Positions 42,500 to 54,040 of a stretch of DNA of 64,000 nucleotides are shown in pieces. The notes beneath the pieces were generated by a model. That model was given only the letters and a program-made list of their open reading frames with translations. It searched no databases and was not told where the DNA came from. The DNA comes from Mesostigma viride (taxonomy: Eukaryota; Streptophyta; Mesostigmatophyceae; Mesostigmatales; Mesostigmataceae). The DNA is taken from the NCBI GenBank assembly GCA_009746045.1, contig RPFO01000106.1, positions 1,914,211-1,978,210 on the forward strand, read 5' to 3'. A program made the position numbers and the translations under genes. Within the stretch, counting starts at the first letter, position 1; every line of letters begins with the position of its first letter.

Positions 42500-43139
42500 G
42501 TGAGGGAATGCAAAGAACCGCTTGACTTCTCTGCAGCATCAGCAAAGTATGATGTACATGGCAACCCATGGAAGCGTGCGGCGGGGGCAAAATATATGCT
42601 ACAGGAATTGAGAAAATGGCATCAACAAAATCGCACGCTGTGGAAGAGCCTTAAAGTGGTAAAACAACGCCACAATGGAGGTGTGACCAGTCGGCTTCAG
42701 GGAAGAGTAGCGGTGAGTCACTCTCTTATTTTAGTTGGCGGCAATTCATTGCTGTGATGCAGGCTGCCATGCCAGCAGTCTTCCCTAATGTGTATGGTAG
42801 GAGTACAAGACTAAGGCAGTTATGTTGCTGGCCTCTGCACTGACCCTCCCGCTATAGATGTATACATTGTTGGTAATGTTGCTGCTTGGTTGGCTTTCCT
42901 TTGACGTGCATATCGTCCAATTCTGTGATGCAGATTGAACGCCTAAGCAGCCACATCTATATCTGGAGCAAGGCATGAACGGCAGCAGAAAAGAGAGAGG
43001 AAGAGAGGGAAAGAGAGGCTGCGGAGAAGCGCGAGGAACAGCTAAGATGCAAGAGGCAACGGGTGGAGGAACATGGCAACGAAGCCAGCGGTAGTGGGAG
43101 CTGCGAGCGAGCACGTCAACTGCGGTGGATGCACGCGTG
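42500..43139 (+). pseudogene. 5' part of a gene interrupted by CACTA-1 (unknown product)
   Basis: Exon 42500-42712 (acceptor aatacag, donor GCG|GTGAGTC) encodes a basic helical protein (YDVHGNPWKRAAGAKYMLQE, QNRTLWKSLKVVKQ). A second exon begins at 42934 after gatgcag in matching phase (IERLSSHIYIWSKA), meets an in-frame TGA at 42976, then stays open as a charged coiled coil (TAAEKREEEREREAAEKREE) up to the CACTA-1 terminus at 43140. The open frame beyond the TGA suggests a nonsense mutation. Earlier exons are not identified; the tandem repeat at 41508-42437 fills the preceding intron. I do not recognise the family, and the gene could itself belong to an older transposon. Confidence 0.5.
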
Positions 43140-43480
43140 CACTAGGAACTCGTTGGTGGTAAAAAATACCACTTTTACCACTTTTTACCACTTTTTACCA
43201 CTTTTTACCACTTTTTACCACCCACAAGGAGTAAAAAGCCGTAAAAAGCAGTAAAAAGCAGTAAAAAGCAGTAAAAAGCAGTAAAAAGCAGTAAAAAATA
43301 CCACCTTTTACCACTTTTACCACCTAACGGAGGTGGTAAAAGTGGTAAAAGGTGGAAAATGGTGGTAAAAAGCAGTAAAAAGCAGTAAAAAGCAGTAAAA
43401 AGCAGTAAAAGTGGTAAAAAGTGATAAAAAGTGGCTGAAGTGGTAAAAAGAACACCACGACGAGCACAAAAGTGGTAAAA
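43140..43480 (+). repeat. Left terminal inverted repeat and subterminal repeats of CACTA-1
   Basis: 25-bp terminal repeat at 43140-43164, then tandem (ctttttacca)n, (gtaaaaagca)n and ggtggtaaaaagtggtaaaa motifs in both orientations. The right counterpart is 58870-59241, with the terminal repeat at 59217-59241 and up to ten consecutive ccactttttac units before it. Confidence 0.92.
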
Positions 43481-43615
43481 AAAACAAGGGCTGAACCGAC
43501 AACAAGTCAGTTTAGGCCCAAACAATGAGTGATGCATCTTTATTCAACATAATATCGGCATGATTACACTTGTGAGCAGCATCTAATGAGGCCGCAAAAT
43601 GCTGGCGCAGCAGCA

Positions 43616-46600
43616 TCAATCAGAATCATCCTTGGCATCACTACCGTTAAAATCACTGTCATTCCCCTCGTTGCTCGTGGTTTGTTCTCTATAGTCCCTG
43701 ACCGTGCGCGCGCGTGCACTTGTGCGCAACGGGGGCATGGGCTCCTTCCCCTTGTGTGATGCAGGCGCCAAAGCCTCAGATTTCTTCTTTCTCTTGCGAG
43801 GCGGGGCTGCGCGTGAGGGTTCTGCCGCCGTGGTTGCCGGCGCGGGCTGCCGTTCAGCGGGCGGCTTCTTTTTCTTGCGAGGCGGGGCTGCGCGTGAAGG
43901 TCCTGCCGCCGTGGTTGCCGGCGCGGGCTGCCGTTCATCGGGCGGCTTCTTTTTCTTGCGCGGCGGGGCTGCGCGTGAAGGTCGTGCCGCCGTGCTTGAT
44001 GGCGCGGGCGACGGATCAGCGGGCGGCGGTTCAGCGGGCGGCCGTTCAGCGGGCGGCTCAGGTGGGAAGTACCTGATGTCTTCCTGCCACCTTGTCGCCG
44101 TGCTTTGGAAAAACTCGTTCTCCAAAGCCCACCCGGTTGCCAGGTGACGGGGCAGCTTGCAGTGAATGACCGAAAGCTGGGGCTGATGCCGTGGGTCCAG
44201 CACAAACCCAACAGAGCTAACAGATGTTGGCCACACTAGCTTTGCCGTGCGTGGTGCCTCGGCGCTGCGGACCAACACCAAGCGTTGATCCCGAATGTAA
44301 GCCACCTCCGATGCATCGAAAAGCTCTACTCTCAGCACAAGCTGTTTAGTCCACTGCCCCACCGGCTGCACCAGCTTTGCCACGAGAATGTGGGTCAGGT
44401 AGCCGTACTGAGTGCTGCTTCCCTCCTTATGGTAGGCTACACCACAGTTTGCAGTCCGCCATGCTTGCTTCCTGTCAGCTTCTTTTGTCCGGTAATTGAA
44501 ACCGTACAAGTGCACCCTATCATACTCCTCAGCCTTGAGCTGCACGCCGGCTGCTGCAGCCTGGACAAGCTCCGGGACCAGCGGCTGCTGGTTGAGTCCG
44601 ATCCAGTCTTTGAGCCATGAGAGGTCGCTGCACAAGGGCCGCCTGCATGCACATCGTATACAAAGCAAGATAGCAATGCAAGAAAAAAAAATTTAGAATA
44701 ACGGCAGTAGTCCTTGGAAATCAGATGAAGTTCCCTATACTGAAAGAAAATCAGCTCAAAGAATAGCAACTTACAATAATAGGACAGCGGCGTCTTACCA
44801 GTAGGCCTCATCGCCGTTGACTTCGGGATCTTTGTACTCCGCATTGGGCAGCGCATACTCCAACAAAATCGCGCCCACTTCATCAGATTCCGCGGCGGTG
44901 AAAGTGTAGAAATTCTTGCGGCTGCGCCCCCCCAACTCGACCTTCTTGGACGGGTCTGCGTGGATGACGTCCCAGATGTAGTAGCGGTCTTTTGGCTGAA
45001 AGAAAAAAAAGAAAGCAAACAAGACATTGCAAGCAGCGCACACAAATATGCACAGAAATTAGCTGCATGCAGCACAAGACCGTGCCACAAGGAGCGCGTA
45101 CATAACACTAAATCTGCACACAAATCCATTAAAAAAAAAAATCGGTCACTAGCGTGTACTTACCATCCCGGTTTTCACCATGTGATAGGCCAGATGGGTC
45201 AGCGCCTCAGACTTGCGATATGCTCCGTCCATGGAGCACTCCACATTGACGTTGGACAGCTTAGCTTTCGTGATGGCCCCCATCATCCGCTCGCCCGACG
45301 CCATGGTGCGGGTGTCACATCGACCCAACAAGGGGATTTGCTGGGCCAGGTGGGCCATCATATGAACAGATTTTGCCATCTCAGACGCTGGCGCTATACG
45401 CTCCATCGCCACAGCAGCAAGCAAAAACATCTCGCCGCAGTCATCCAACTGCTGCTGAGTCGCCGGGCCGCTAGAAAACACAAAGTCCCAGGCCGCTGAT
45501 TGAAGGAGAAATGCTTGCCGTGCATCGTCATCTAACCGCCCACGCAAGATGGTCGGGAGTTGCTTGCAAAAGTAGAGGATCTTGTCACGCGTCTTGGATT
45601 TTTCAGTACTCTTCGCATCGCAGAGCAAGCCACTGATCCGGCCGGTGAAGTAGTCGGGTAGGCTATGCGCCATGATGTCATCGAGACCTGCGCATTACAA
45701 CCACACGCAAAAAAATAACACATAGTAGTAACACGACAGCCGAAAAAAATAGTCAGTCCTATGTAAATCACACAGACCATAGTCAGTCCTACATATTAAA
45801 TTTCCAAATTACGGGAAAAATAAAAACCCAATGTCACACTTACGCTTGATATCAGCCTTTTCCTCAGCCGTCAGCTGGAACCCGGGGCGCGGTGCTGGCG
45901 CCCTCTTCTTCTTGCGGCCTTTCTTCGGTGGACTTTGGTGGTCTCCCTCCGGTGGTGGGTCTCCCTCCGGTGGAGGGTCTTCATCAGGCCGCCACAGCTC
46001 CGGGTTCAGACCGAGGACCTTCAGCCTGCCACGAAGTGACCCGGTCGCCATAGCCTTCCCTGCATGGAGTACAAACAGAAAAAAAAAAACAAAACAATAT
46101 TACATCAGCTTTCCATGTGAACAGATAGGCCACAGTCAATGTATGCATGCAACAATCACAATGAAATGATACAATTAAATGTTTAGCAATTACCGCTTGT
46201 GCAATGAATGACCCGCTTGAAGTTGTTGGGACACAGATGGAACTCGTCAATAAAATGACGGATCTTCAGGTGAACCCAGTACGGTAACTTGAGAAACGGC
46301 TCGGGCTGCTTTTTTAGCGTAGCACAGTACTTCAGGTAGCCAGCATGGTCCATCTCCTGAACAACAGGAGCGTGAGCCGGCCGGCGGGGGTCACCCTCGG
46401 GAAACATGCGGTCATTGCCAAGGAGAACGATACGGCCATTTGAGATAAAAACCCCACGCCACTCATCACCATGTAGGACGCATTGATAGTACCCTGCATC
46501 TGGAATGTTCAGGGACTTGGAGTATGCCGGGTAGTCGTGAATTATGCCAGCAAGAATGGACCTCACAAATGTCGTAGTGTAAACACCCGCCACGTCCAGC

Positions 46601-47676
46601 GTCACATCACAAATGTAATACCCCTTCCACAGTACCAGGAAGTCCTCAGCGATCAAGTCCAAAAAAATGGTCATGTTCTTGGGTGCCTTCCCCTTCATGG
46701 CGCCCACAAGAAGCACCATAGGGCAAAACCGCCCATTCACCATCACCCACTCGGGCAAGTTGACACAGGAAACAAACGCGGGCCAGCTGCTGTGGGTATC
46801 CATGAAAGACCTTGGACATACTCCGTCAAAATTCAGAAGGAAGATGGTGTTCCGCGGCTGGCTGCGAAAGTCCCAGTTGTTCTTTATGTGCTGGATGGCA
46901 CGGCTGTCTGCACGAACAGGTCCATGCACAAGAAACACCAGACGTAAAAAGAAAGGTATCCATCAGAGCAGTACAAACAAAAGATAAGCGCAAGAGGAAA
47001 AATCTCGAACTTGATACTTTGGCACACATTGCATAACAGAAGGCGTAGAAACAAGTGCAAACCTGCCTTTCAAGCCGTCCACAACGCGCGTGGATGAGTC
47101 TGGCTCCCTGTTTTCATGTTTCGCAGCGTACTGAAGGGCTTCCGCCATTTCCGGGACTCGGAACCAGGCCCTAATCCGATCCATCAGGGGGAAGTGCCTA
47201 ACCTGGCGATGCGCTTTCCGCGAGTTGACGATGTCACCGTTTCTGTCAGTGTACGTCTCGTAGCGCGACAGCTTGCAAAGAGGGCAGCTCTTAGTAATCT
47301 TGTCCTTGTACAAGTAACCCTCGCATGGGCAGGCATCGTACACACGGTACCCCAAGCCCAAGCCTTTGATCACTTTCCGTGCCTTCCAGATACTGTCGGG
47401 CAGAGTGTTGCCCGCGGGGAGAACGTTTCCCAACAGCTTGAAGAGCTCATCAGCAAAGCTCTGAGGGCATGAGTTTTCCCCCATTAGCGTCAGCAATTGC
47501 AATGTAAACATCAAGGCCTTGCTCTCAGATCCCGGGTACAATGGCGTATCGTCCTTGACTCTGGCCACTGCTTCGTCATAATTTCTAGCAAACTGGCGTG
47601 CTGCATCCTCTCCACTGGCCGACCCGTCGTCAGGGTCCTCGGCCATGAATTCATCGACTGTCTGTCCTTGACGCAT
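43616..47676 (-). CDS. Tnp2-type CACTA transposase of CACTA-1, six exons, about 1,095 aa
   Basis: Exons 47676-47063, 46903-46194, 46059-45844, 45687-45164, 44995-44799 and 44642-43616; every junction keeps phase and all introns are GT-AG, so the gene reads through without a break. Exon 1 has the Tnp2 N-terminus (LFKLLGNVLPAGNTLPDSIW, GLGLGYRVYDACPCEGYLYK, CPLCKLSRYE, RQVRHFPLMDRIRAWF). Exon 2 holds the core (FLLNFDGVCPRSF, DTHSSWPAFVSCVNLPEW, SILAGIIHDYPAYSKSL); the Asp in FDG and in HDYPA are candidates for the catalytic DDE triad. Exon 4 has SVHMMAHLAQQIPLLG and ERMMGAI, matching the ERFNGYLKG-type C-terminal region. Exon 6 ends in Pro-rich basic repeats (RAAPPRKKKKPP, three copies) that resemble AT-hook-like or nuclear-localisation sequences. 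It catalyses excision and insertion of the element by binding its termini. The start is the first ATG of exon 1. Confidence 0.88.
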
Positions 47677-47691
47677 TTACAATCTCTACAT

Positions 47692-47733
47692 GGAGGGCCG
47701 GCATCGACCGTTGATGGTCAATGCCGGCCCTCC
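47692..47733. repeat. Hairpin just upstream of the CACTA-1 transposase start
   Basis: Perfect 13-bp arms ggagggccggcat and atgccggccctcc around cgaccgttgatggtca. The stem can extend by four more pairs (gacc/ggtc) after one mismatch. It lies about 15 nt 5' of the ATG at 47676, so it would be in the transposase leader mRNA. Confidence 0.85.
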
Positions 47734-48571
47734 GTGGCTAACCAGTCGCCATCGGGATCACAAATCGAGCCACGCTAGGGCGTCTGCGCCAGTGAGACCA
47801 CTGGCAGCTCACTAATCAACCGTGACCATGAAGTCCGGCTCAGTCGACATTTCCAGGAACGCATCCAACATAATTTGGCGATAAAACTCAGGAAGCCTGC
47901 AGGATGACCAATGAAACTGGACAATGTAGGTATCCGTGGAGGAAGGGAAAGGAGACATCACGAAATTTGGCCAGCTAGCATGTGTGTCGATGTAAGTGTT
48001 CGGCTCGATTCCGGTATCCATGGGTGGGAGCAACCGACCGCCATCTTTCTGGTGCCACCCGCCGCCGTGATAGCCGCTAAGTCACCCGTTGCAAGTTTGA
48101 GTCTGCTCGCCAACGCTTTCGATGTCGTCGATCCCTTTTGATCAAACGGACATTTTCTCAGTCATTCAAATGGTAGATATTACGGTCAGTGTACGGTAGT
48201 GTTGGTTAGTCACGGGCTCATTGGTAGAAGTCTACTGAAACGGTACAGCCTTAGCTCCTGAGGCCTCTGTACTTGTACCAAGCAGTACGGAGTTTAGCCG
48301 ATCCGCACGCAGCCGCGCGGGGCGTGCGGGCCCCGCGCGAGGCGTGCGGTCCGGCCGTTTGTGTAGCTGCCGTTGGTGCCTTTTGGCGAAAGACGTTCAA
48401 AAAATTTTTGCGCGGGATGCTGCCAGGTTCGTCGATCTGCTGAATCCAACGGCGGACAGAGGCAGGTGCAGTGCGTCATGTATACGTTGGCACCGTCTCC
48501 GTTCGCAAAACGGGGGGATTCCGGACTTAGCCAGCCTTGGTCGCATGGTGGTGTGCGACCGAACGTTGTAA
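47734..48571. other. Divergent promoter region of CACTA-1 with a transposase-like relic
   Basis: The region separates the transposase from the accessory gene. The minus frame 48033-47812 encodes YIDTHASWPNFVMSPFPSST, which shares DTHxSWPxFV with the transposase core at about 46800. The rest shows no match. No TATA box stands out near 48500. Confidence 0.5.
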
Positions 48572-49603
48572 ATGCCGAGAAGGGTTGCAGTGCTACGACC
48601 AGCTCACGTGTGCAGTCCTGAGGAGTGGGAGCGATTTGATGCCCGAGCGACAGAAGAGGAAAAGCCGAAACAAAACGTCGTTCCCTCCGAATATGTGCGG
48701 ACCTTAAGACTTCAAATCACGACCTTTGGCCGTGCATACCTCGTTGAGGGGTATGTCCTCAAGGAACAGGATGGCGCCATGGTGGATGCTGTCATTAACC
48801 GGGTAAAGAAGAGCTGCATAAACTTTCTGGAAACATGTGTGGCTGGCGACAACCGTGCCGAGCTGGATAAGTATGAGGCATTATGCTGGGTGGTAGACCC
48901 GACGACTGGTGAGCTCACCGCCCAGAAGCCCAAGGGCTCCAAACCCAAAGCCCTAAGTGTTGAAGAATTCGTAAAAAAGGAGCTGAGCCGCTGGCTAAGC
49001 AACTCCAGCTTAAAAAAGAGGCAGAGTTTTGCCGAGGACGAGGATGATGACGTGAAGGAAAATACCAAAGCGCTAAGCGACGTGACCAACATGCCAAAGG
49101 TAATAACGCTATCTTTAGCTACAGGAGTCTGCAAGCTTCTTGGTTTTTTCTTTCATCGCAGGTCTGCTACTAACCGACTTCCGGAATGTTAACGTCCTTA
49201 TTCCATGCCCCGCCCTCTGCTTGCAGACAACTCCTGCTGCCAAGCCGGCGGCAAAGCCGGCGGCCAAGCCGGCGGCCAAGCCGGCGGCCAAGCCGGAGGT
49301 CAAGCCGGAAGTAAAGCCGGAAGTAAAGCCGGAGGTCAAGCCGGAGGCCAAGCCTGTGCAGCATGCCACAGGCGTCCGAGCAGATGAAATTCGGAGACTC
49401 AGAGCTCGGCTCCAAGCCCTTGAGGAGGAGTTAGAGCAGGAAGTGGCAGGGTACGCGCCTGCACCTGTGGAGGTATCGGATGTGAGGCCGCCGCCTCCGG
49501 TGGCCAAGAAGGTTGTACCGCCGCCCCCTCCCGTTCCCAAGCAGCCTGTCATGCCGCCCCCTCCGGTGGCCAAGAAGGTTGTACCGCCGCCCCCTCCCGT
49601 TGG

Positions 49604-49980
49604 AGTTATGCAACACGAAGCTTGGAATGCTTGGGCACTGCCAAATGGCGAGTGTGCGTGAACGACGAGACACCTTGGCATTAGGATAGAATGGCACATA
49701 TACTGCTGGCCAGCCGCCAACGATGGCTGGCCAGACTTTGCGTAAGTTAAACTAACTTACTGATCTTGGACGGACTAGCCTATCAGTTACAACCTGATCT
49801 AGTCAGTCCTAACATGACAACTACAGTCCCGGTACTGAGGTACCGGCTCATCACATACTGAGTACAGCCACGTGTCCATGCCACGACTGCTCTAGTCCAG
49901 CACCGTCCCAGTACCCAATTGGGCGCCGGCGGTGCTGGCACGTGTCCACTTAGGCTACAGGCGGGAGACTTAGACTAACT
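49604..49980 (-). repeat. 3' LTR of retroelement B
   Basis: 377 bp. Left end follows GTTGG (49599-49603). Reads agttatgcaacacgaagctt... to ...gacttagactaact. The small plus-strand ORF crossing its start is the interrupted accessory gene reading into the LTR. Confidence 0.95.
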
Positions 49981-50364
49981 CCCACTTTAAGTTTTCTTTG
50001 GGTTTCAACAGAAACACACATAGCCATCAAATGGACGCAGCCATTCCCAATGCCTTAAAAAAACTGTCAGATAACCTACTAGGACCCAAAGGTCACCTCA
50101 CACATGTACAAGAGATGCATTAAAAAGGCCCCATGTCTCAAGCATGGTTTCTTAACTGAGTGAGATGGGTGCTCCAGGCCCCAGCATGTCATGGTCATCC
50201 AAACAAGTGTCTCACAAAATTTTATTCAATAAATAACACATTCATCATGTCCCAACTTTCTAGACCAGTGCTTCTCACTGTCAGAAAACTACCCAGCTGC
50301 CACTGCAGCCTTTCAGCTGCAGTATTAGGCAGGGGGTCATGGGCTAACATGTACAATGTGCCAG

Positions 50365-53300
50365 TCACTTCAGACTGTAACCAGGGTTCATCAACCCATA
50401 CAAGACCTGGTATTGTGGTCCTGCTGCTTGTGGCACCTTGGTCAGTGCATCTGCAGCATTGTCTTTGTCCCTGACGTGGGCTTTAGACTCCAGGTACTTG
50501 CATTCCTGTTTTAGCACAATCCAATCCAGGTCCGAGTGTACAGCCAAAGGATTGGCAAGGAAAGAGATGATAGATTGAGAGTCAGTCAGCAAATGTGCTT
50601 TCACTCCTGCAGAGCTACCAGCCTGGTGTTGAAGCCAGACCAGCAAGTGATTGAGATACCTTGCATGCAAGACAGAAGATACCACAGCCCTGCATTCAGC
50701 TACATTGCTACTCACAGCTTTCCTCTTGTGCAATCTACTGAACCAGGAGACTAGTGACTTCTTCCCACCTTGGTTATGCAGGAAAAACAATCCAGCCTCT
50801 CTGGCTTGAACCTTGGTAACTACCCTGGACTCCATTGAACTATCCATCATGCACGTGATGTGAATGGGAGTAAACAGGTCCAGTGAGTGAAGCATCAAAG
50901 GTGGACCATCATGCAACAACTGCTTGATTGCCCGTGCTCCTACCTCCTGTAGTACCTCATCATCTACCCTGCTCACAAAAGCCAGGTGGGGTGCACATGT
51001 AGCACATAGCCAACCAAGCTTGCCTCTAATGGTAGGGCACATGTCAGGGGTGATGTGAACAGGCAGGACATCCAGACAAGACTTAATGTATTCAGCAGAG
51101 GCCTGCATGGAACAAACCCAGCTGCCCTGCTGCTGCAGCAACTCAAGCATCATGCCACAGAACTTGACTGGCTCCTTGCCCAGCTCTAGCTGCTTGCCAA
51201 TCTCAAAACTGGCAGACACCTGAGCTATGAAAGCATCCACTGCAGCTCTAGGACCTGAGATTAACTGATCATCCCCATGCCAGACAAACATCATCATTCC
51301 ATCAGGGTGTGGGATGACAAACAGGCAAGGGTCAATGTCATCATAGGTGGCCCCTAGCTTCATGAATACCTCCTGTGCAGACAGCCTAAAAATTTTTGGA
51401 GCTGACTGCAACCCTTCAACCCCCAGGTTTGGCCTCAACAAGGGTTGAACAATATCCCTGTGCCACACCTTAGGAGTATTCACCACGTATACCTGACCTC
51501 TCCAGACCTGCTGTGCTATGGCAGGGTCCCCCTTTAGAAAGGCTCTTTTGATATCTGTGGCTTTACACACATAATCCTTCCCTGTATTAAGCTGATGCAA
51601 AAACAAGGAAAGCAACACCTTGAGAGACGTTTGCTGAATACCAGGAGTATAAAGCTCAGCCTCTGTCAGCTCTGTAGAGCCCCTGAACTCAGTAACACAT
51701 GGCCTAGCATGGAAAATGGGTGGTCCCCCATCAGCCTGAGGTTTATGCTTGCACACAAACTTTAACCTTAGCTTCTTGGCTCCAGCTGGCATAGCATCAA
51801 GAGGAGTCACAGGTGGTGTGTGTGTGGGACTACGTGCATCTGGAACAACCCACTCCTCCCTGGCTTTGGTAAAAGCCTCCAGCCACTTAAGAAACCCAAT
51901 CTGCGTCTGGCAGTCCCGTACAATATCATCATAGGACAGGGGAGACATGGATGCAACATCCCATCTACCAAGCCCAAACGCTGAAGGGTGTAGCTTTTGA
52001 GAGTGTATGAGGTCCTCCACACACGGTTCCTGACCTGGGAGGTACTTGGGCTTAACTGCATTGATGGCAGCATCCAACCCAGTGCTAATCTGGCTCAAAG
52101 GGATTTTAAAATGATCTAGAGGCACCTGTCCTACCCCTGCCACACTCAACCTCCCAGCTGAGATGACAACACCAGGGTAAGATACAAAAGGTTCCCCTAA
52201 CAGGGCATTCCCTGAGTAACCCTCAACCACCTGAAATGGAGTGGGCATACCCAAGATTTGAATGCTCACCTGACCTTTGACCTGCATTTTGGTTTTGCCT
52301 GAAAAATCTGACACTCTAGCCCATGGTGAGGCCTTCATTTTCAGACCAGATACAGCTTCTGCACTGATGATACTCACCTGTGCTTGGGTGTCTACAGCCA
52401 AAATACTAGGATCTTGACCTGCATCCCCTACAGCATTGACCTGTGCTGTACCTGTTGCCACAACTGCTTTAGTGTTGTGTGCCTTGTGCAAGGCCTTAAG
52501 AATCTCAGCAAATGACTTCCTGGGAACGACAGGATCTGCTCTATTTTGTGACTCCTCCAGGTGTGAGGGAGGTGCTACCTGCTGCTCACCCTGTGCACCG
52601 TCCTCCTGCCCAGGTGGACTATTGGGTTGTAGTGGGGCTGCACTACTGAGGAACACAGGAGCTTCTACTGTGGTGCTAGTGCTTGCATCAATGACGTCCT
52701 TAGCCAATTCATTGGGTGAGATCAATCCACCAGACTCCTGCTCTGAATCCATGTCCAAGAATTCTACCCCTGACACGTCTGCCAGTGGTGGGTAATAAAG
52801 CTTGAGTCTATGCTTGCTGACCACACGCTCTCTGTCATGTTGTATAGTGACTGCAGTCCCTTCTTCATGAATTTTGGTGACTACAGCTGGACCGTGCCAT
52901 CTGGCAGAGTGTGCTCTTCCTCTGTCACCCTCTCTGAAAAACAACACATGGTCCCCCACTTCAAACACAGGCCTGGCATTATTTTTGTCTTTCTTTGCCA
53001 GCAACTTGGCTAAGTGCTGCCTTTGTGTGTTGTAGTGAGTGTGTACCTCTGAAGCATAGCTGCCTGACTGAAGGCCAGTTGGGGTGATTTCCCCAAAAGG
53101 TGAGGACATTATTGGTTTGGCGTTTAGCTGGGTAGTCACCCCTGCTGCCCAAGATGCCCTGTCAGCATAGCTACCAGAGTCAGCCAACCTGGATGGCATT
53201 TTTCTTATCACATCCCTGATGGCTCTCATGGTACGTTCTACCAACCCCTGACGTTCATGATCTTGAGCCCCAGACACTTCTATCTTGGGCAGGTCATTCC

Positions 53301-53993
53301 TGTCCTGGATGCAGAGAAACTGCTGATCCAGCATTACTTTTTCAATGGGGTGAAAACGTGCCAAGGCTATCTGTAAAGCTCTGTGCAGCTGCTCTTTATC
53401 CATCCCAGGCAGGGCTCCACTACCACAAACCTTGACCAGGCATCCTTTATGACTAGGTAGTATACCGTGTCCTTCACCACGTGTATAACATCCCCAACCA
53501 GTTTGCCTCTAGCCAGTGGTGGTGTGGCCACATGCCATTTTCTGGGCTTAGGAGCATATAGCTGACATTGCTCACAGTGCTTACGTACGTGCCTGCACAT
53601 CTGTTCCAGATCATGGCCTTGTATTTTATTGGCTAGCCTTTCAGCCACAGCCTCATGGCCCATAACCTTGTGCAGTTGCTCTGCTAGAGCACCATACGTG
53701 ATTACCTTTTCTGCTGCTGCACTAAGGGAAGCTATGGTGGGGTCACGCATCATGTGTGACAGTGTCATGTCATATGCCACTTCCCAATCCACATCATCAC
53801 ACTCAGGCAACACTTGGCAGACAGAAGGTAACAGGAAACCATTTGTGAAAAATGGTGAGGGTAGCTTACAGGTGTCACCCTGGTCTGCCGCCCCCGCGCG
53901 GTTGTAGCGCCCTGGCGTGTCTTGTTGTGCCTGGGTGCCGTGCAGCGCGCTCCTGCTGCAATGGGGTGACGTGTTTTCCAGCATCCAGGACAA
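50365..53993 (-). pseudogene. Pol polyprotein of retroelement B: integrase, protease-like, reverse transcriptase, RNase H; one frameshift
   Basis: Frame 1 (53993-53367) has the GAG-pre-integrase HHCC (QLHKVMGHEAVAERL...CRHVRKHCEQCQLY) and the start of the integrase core (GDVIHVVKDTVYYLVIKDAW). It shifts near 53390 into a 1,012-codon frame (53403-50365). That frame holds the rest of integrase (LVERTMRAIRDVIRK), a basic C-terminal domain (RWHGPAVVTKIHEEGTAVTI), a retropepsin-like domain (residues about 330-410: LAVDTQAQVSIIS, GNALLGEPF), a copia-type RT (about 530-760: ATDIKRAFLKG, FVWHGDDQLIS) and RNase H (about 840-1000: SSNVAECRAVVSS, LLTDSQSIIS, HVRDKDNAADALTK). Element C has the same order and motifs in one frame, which shows where this copy broke. 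Confidence 0.9.
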
Positions 53994-54040
53994 ACATCAA
54001 CGTCAGAACCATAGTCGGGTTTGCCTTCCAGCATCATCTT

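Noticed and set aside
41569-42590. Similar minus-strand ORFs (79, 61 and 96 codons)
   Set aside because: They repeat with the 355-bp tandem unit and are unlike any protein I know.
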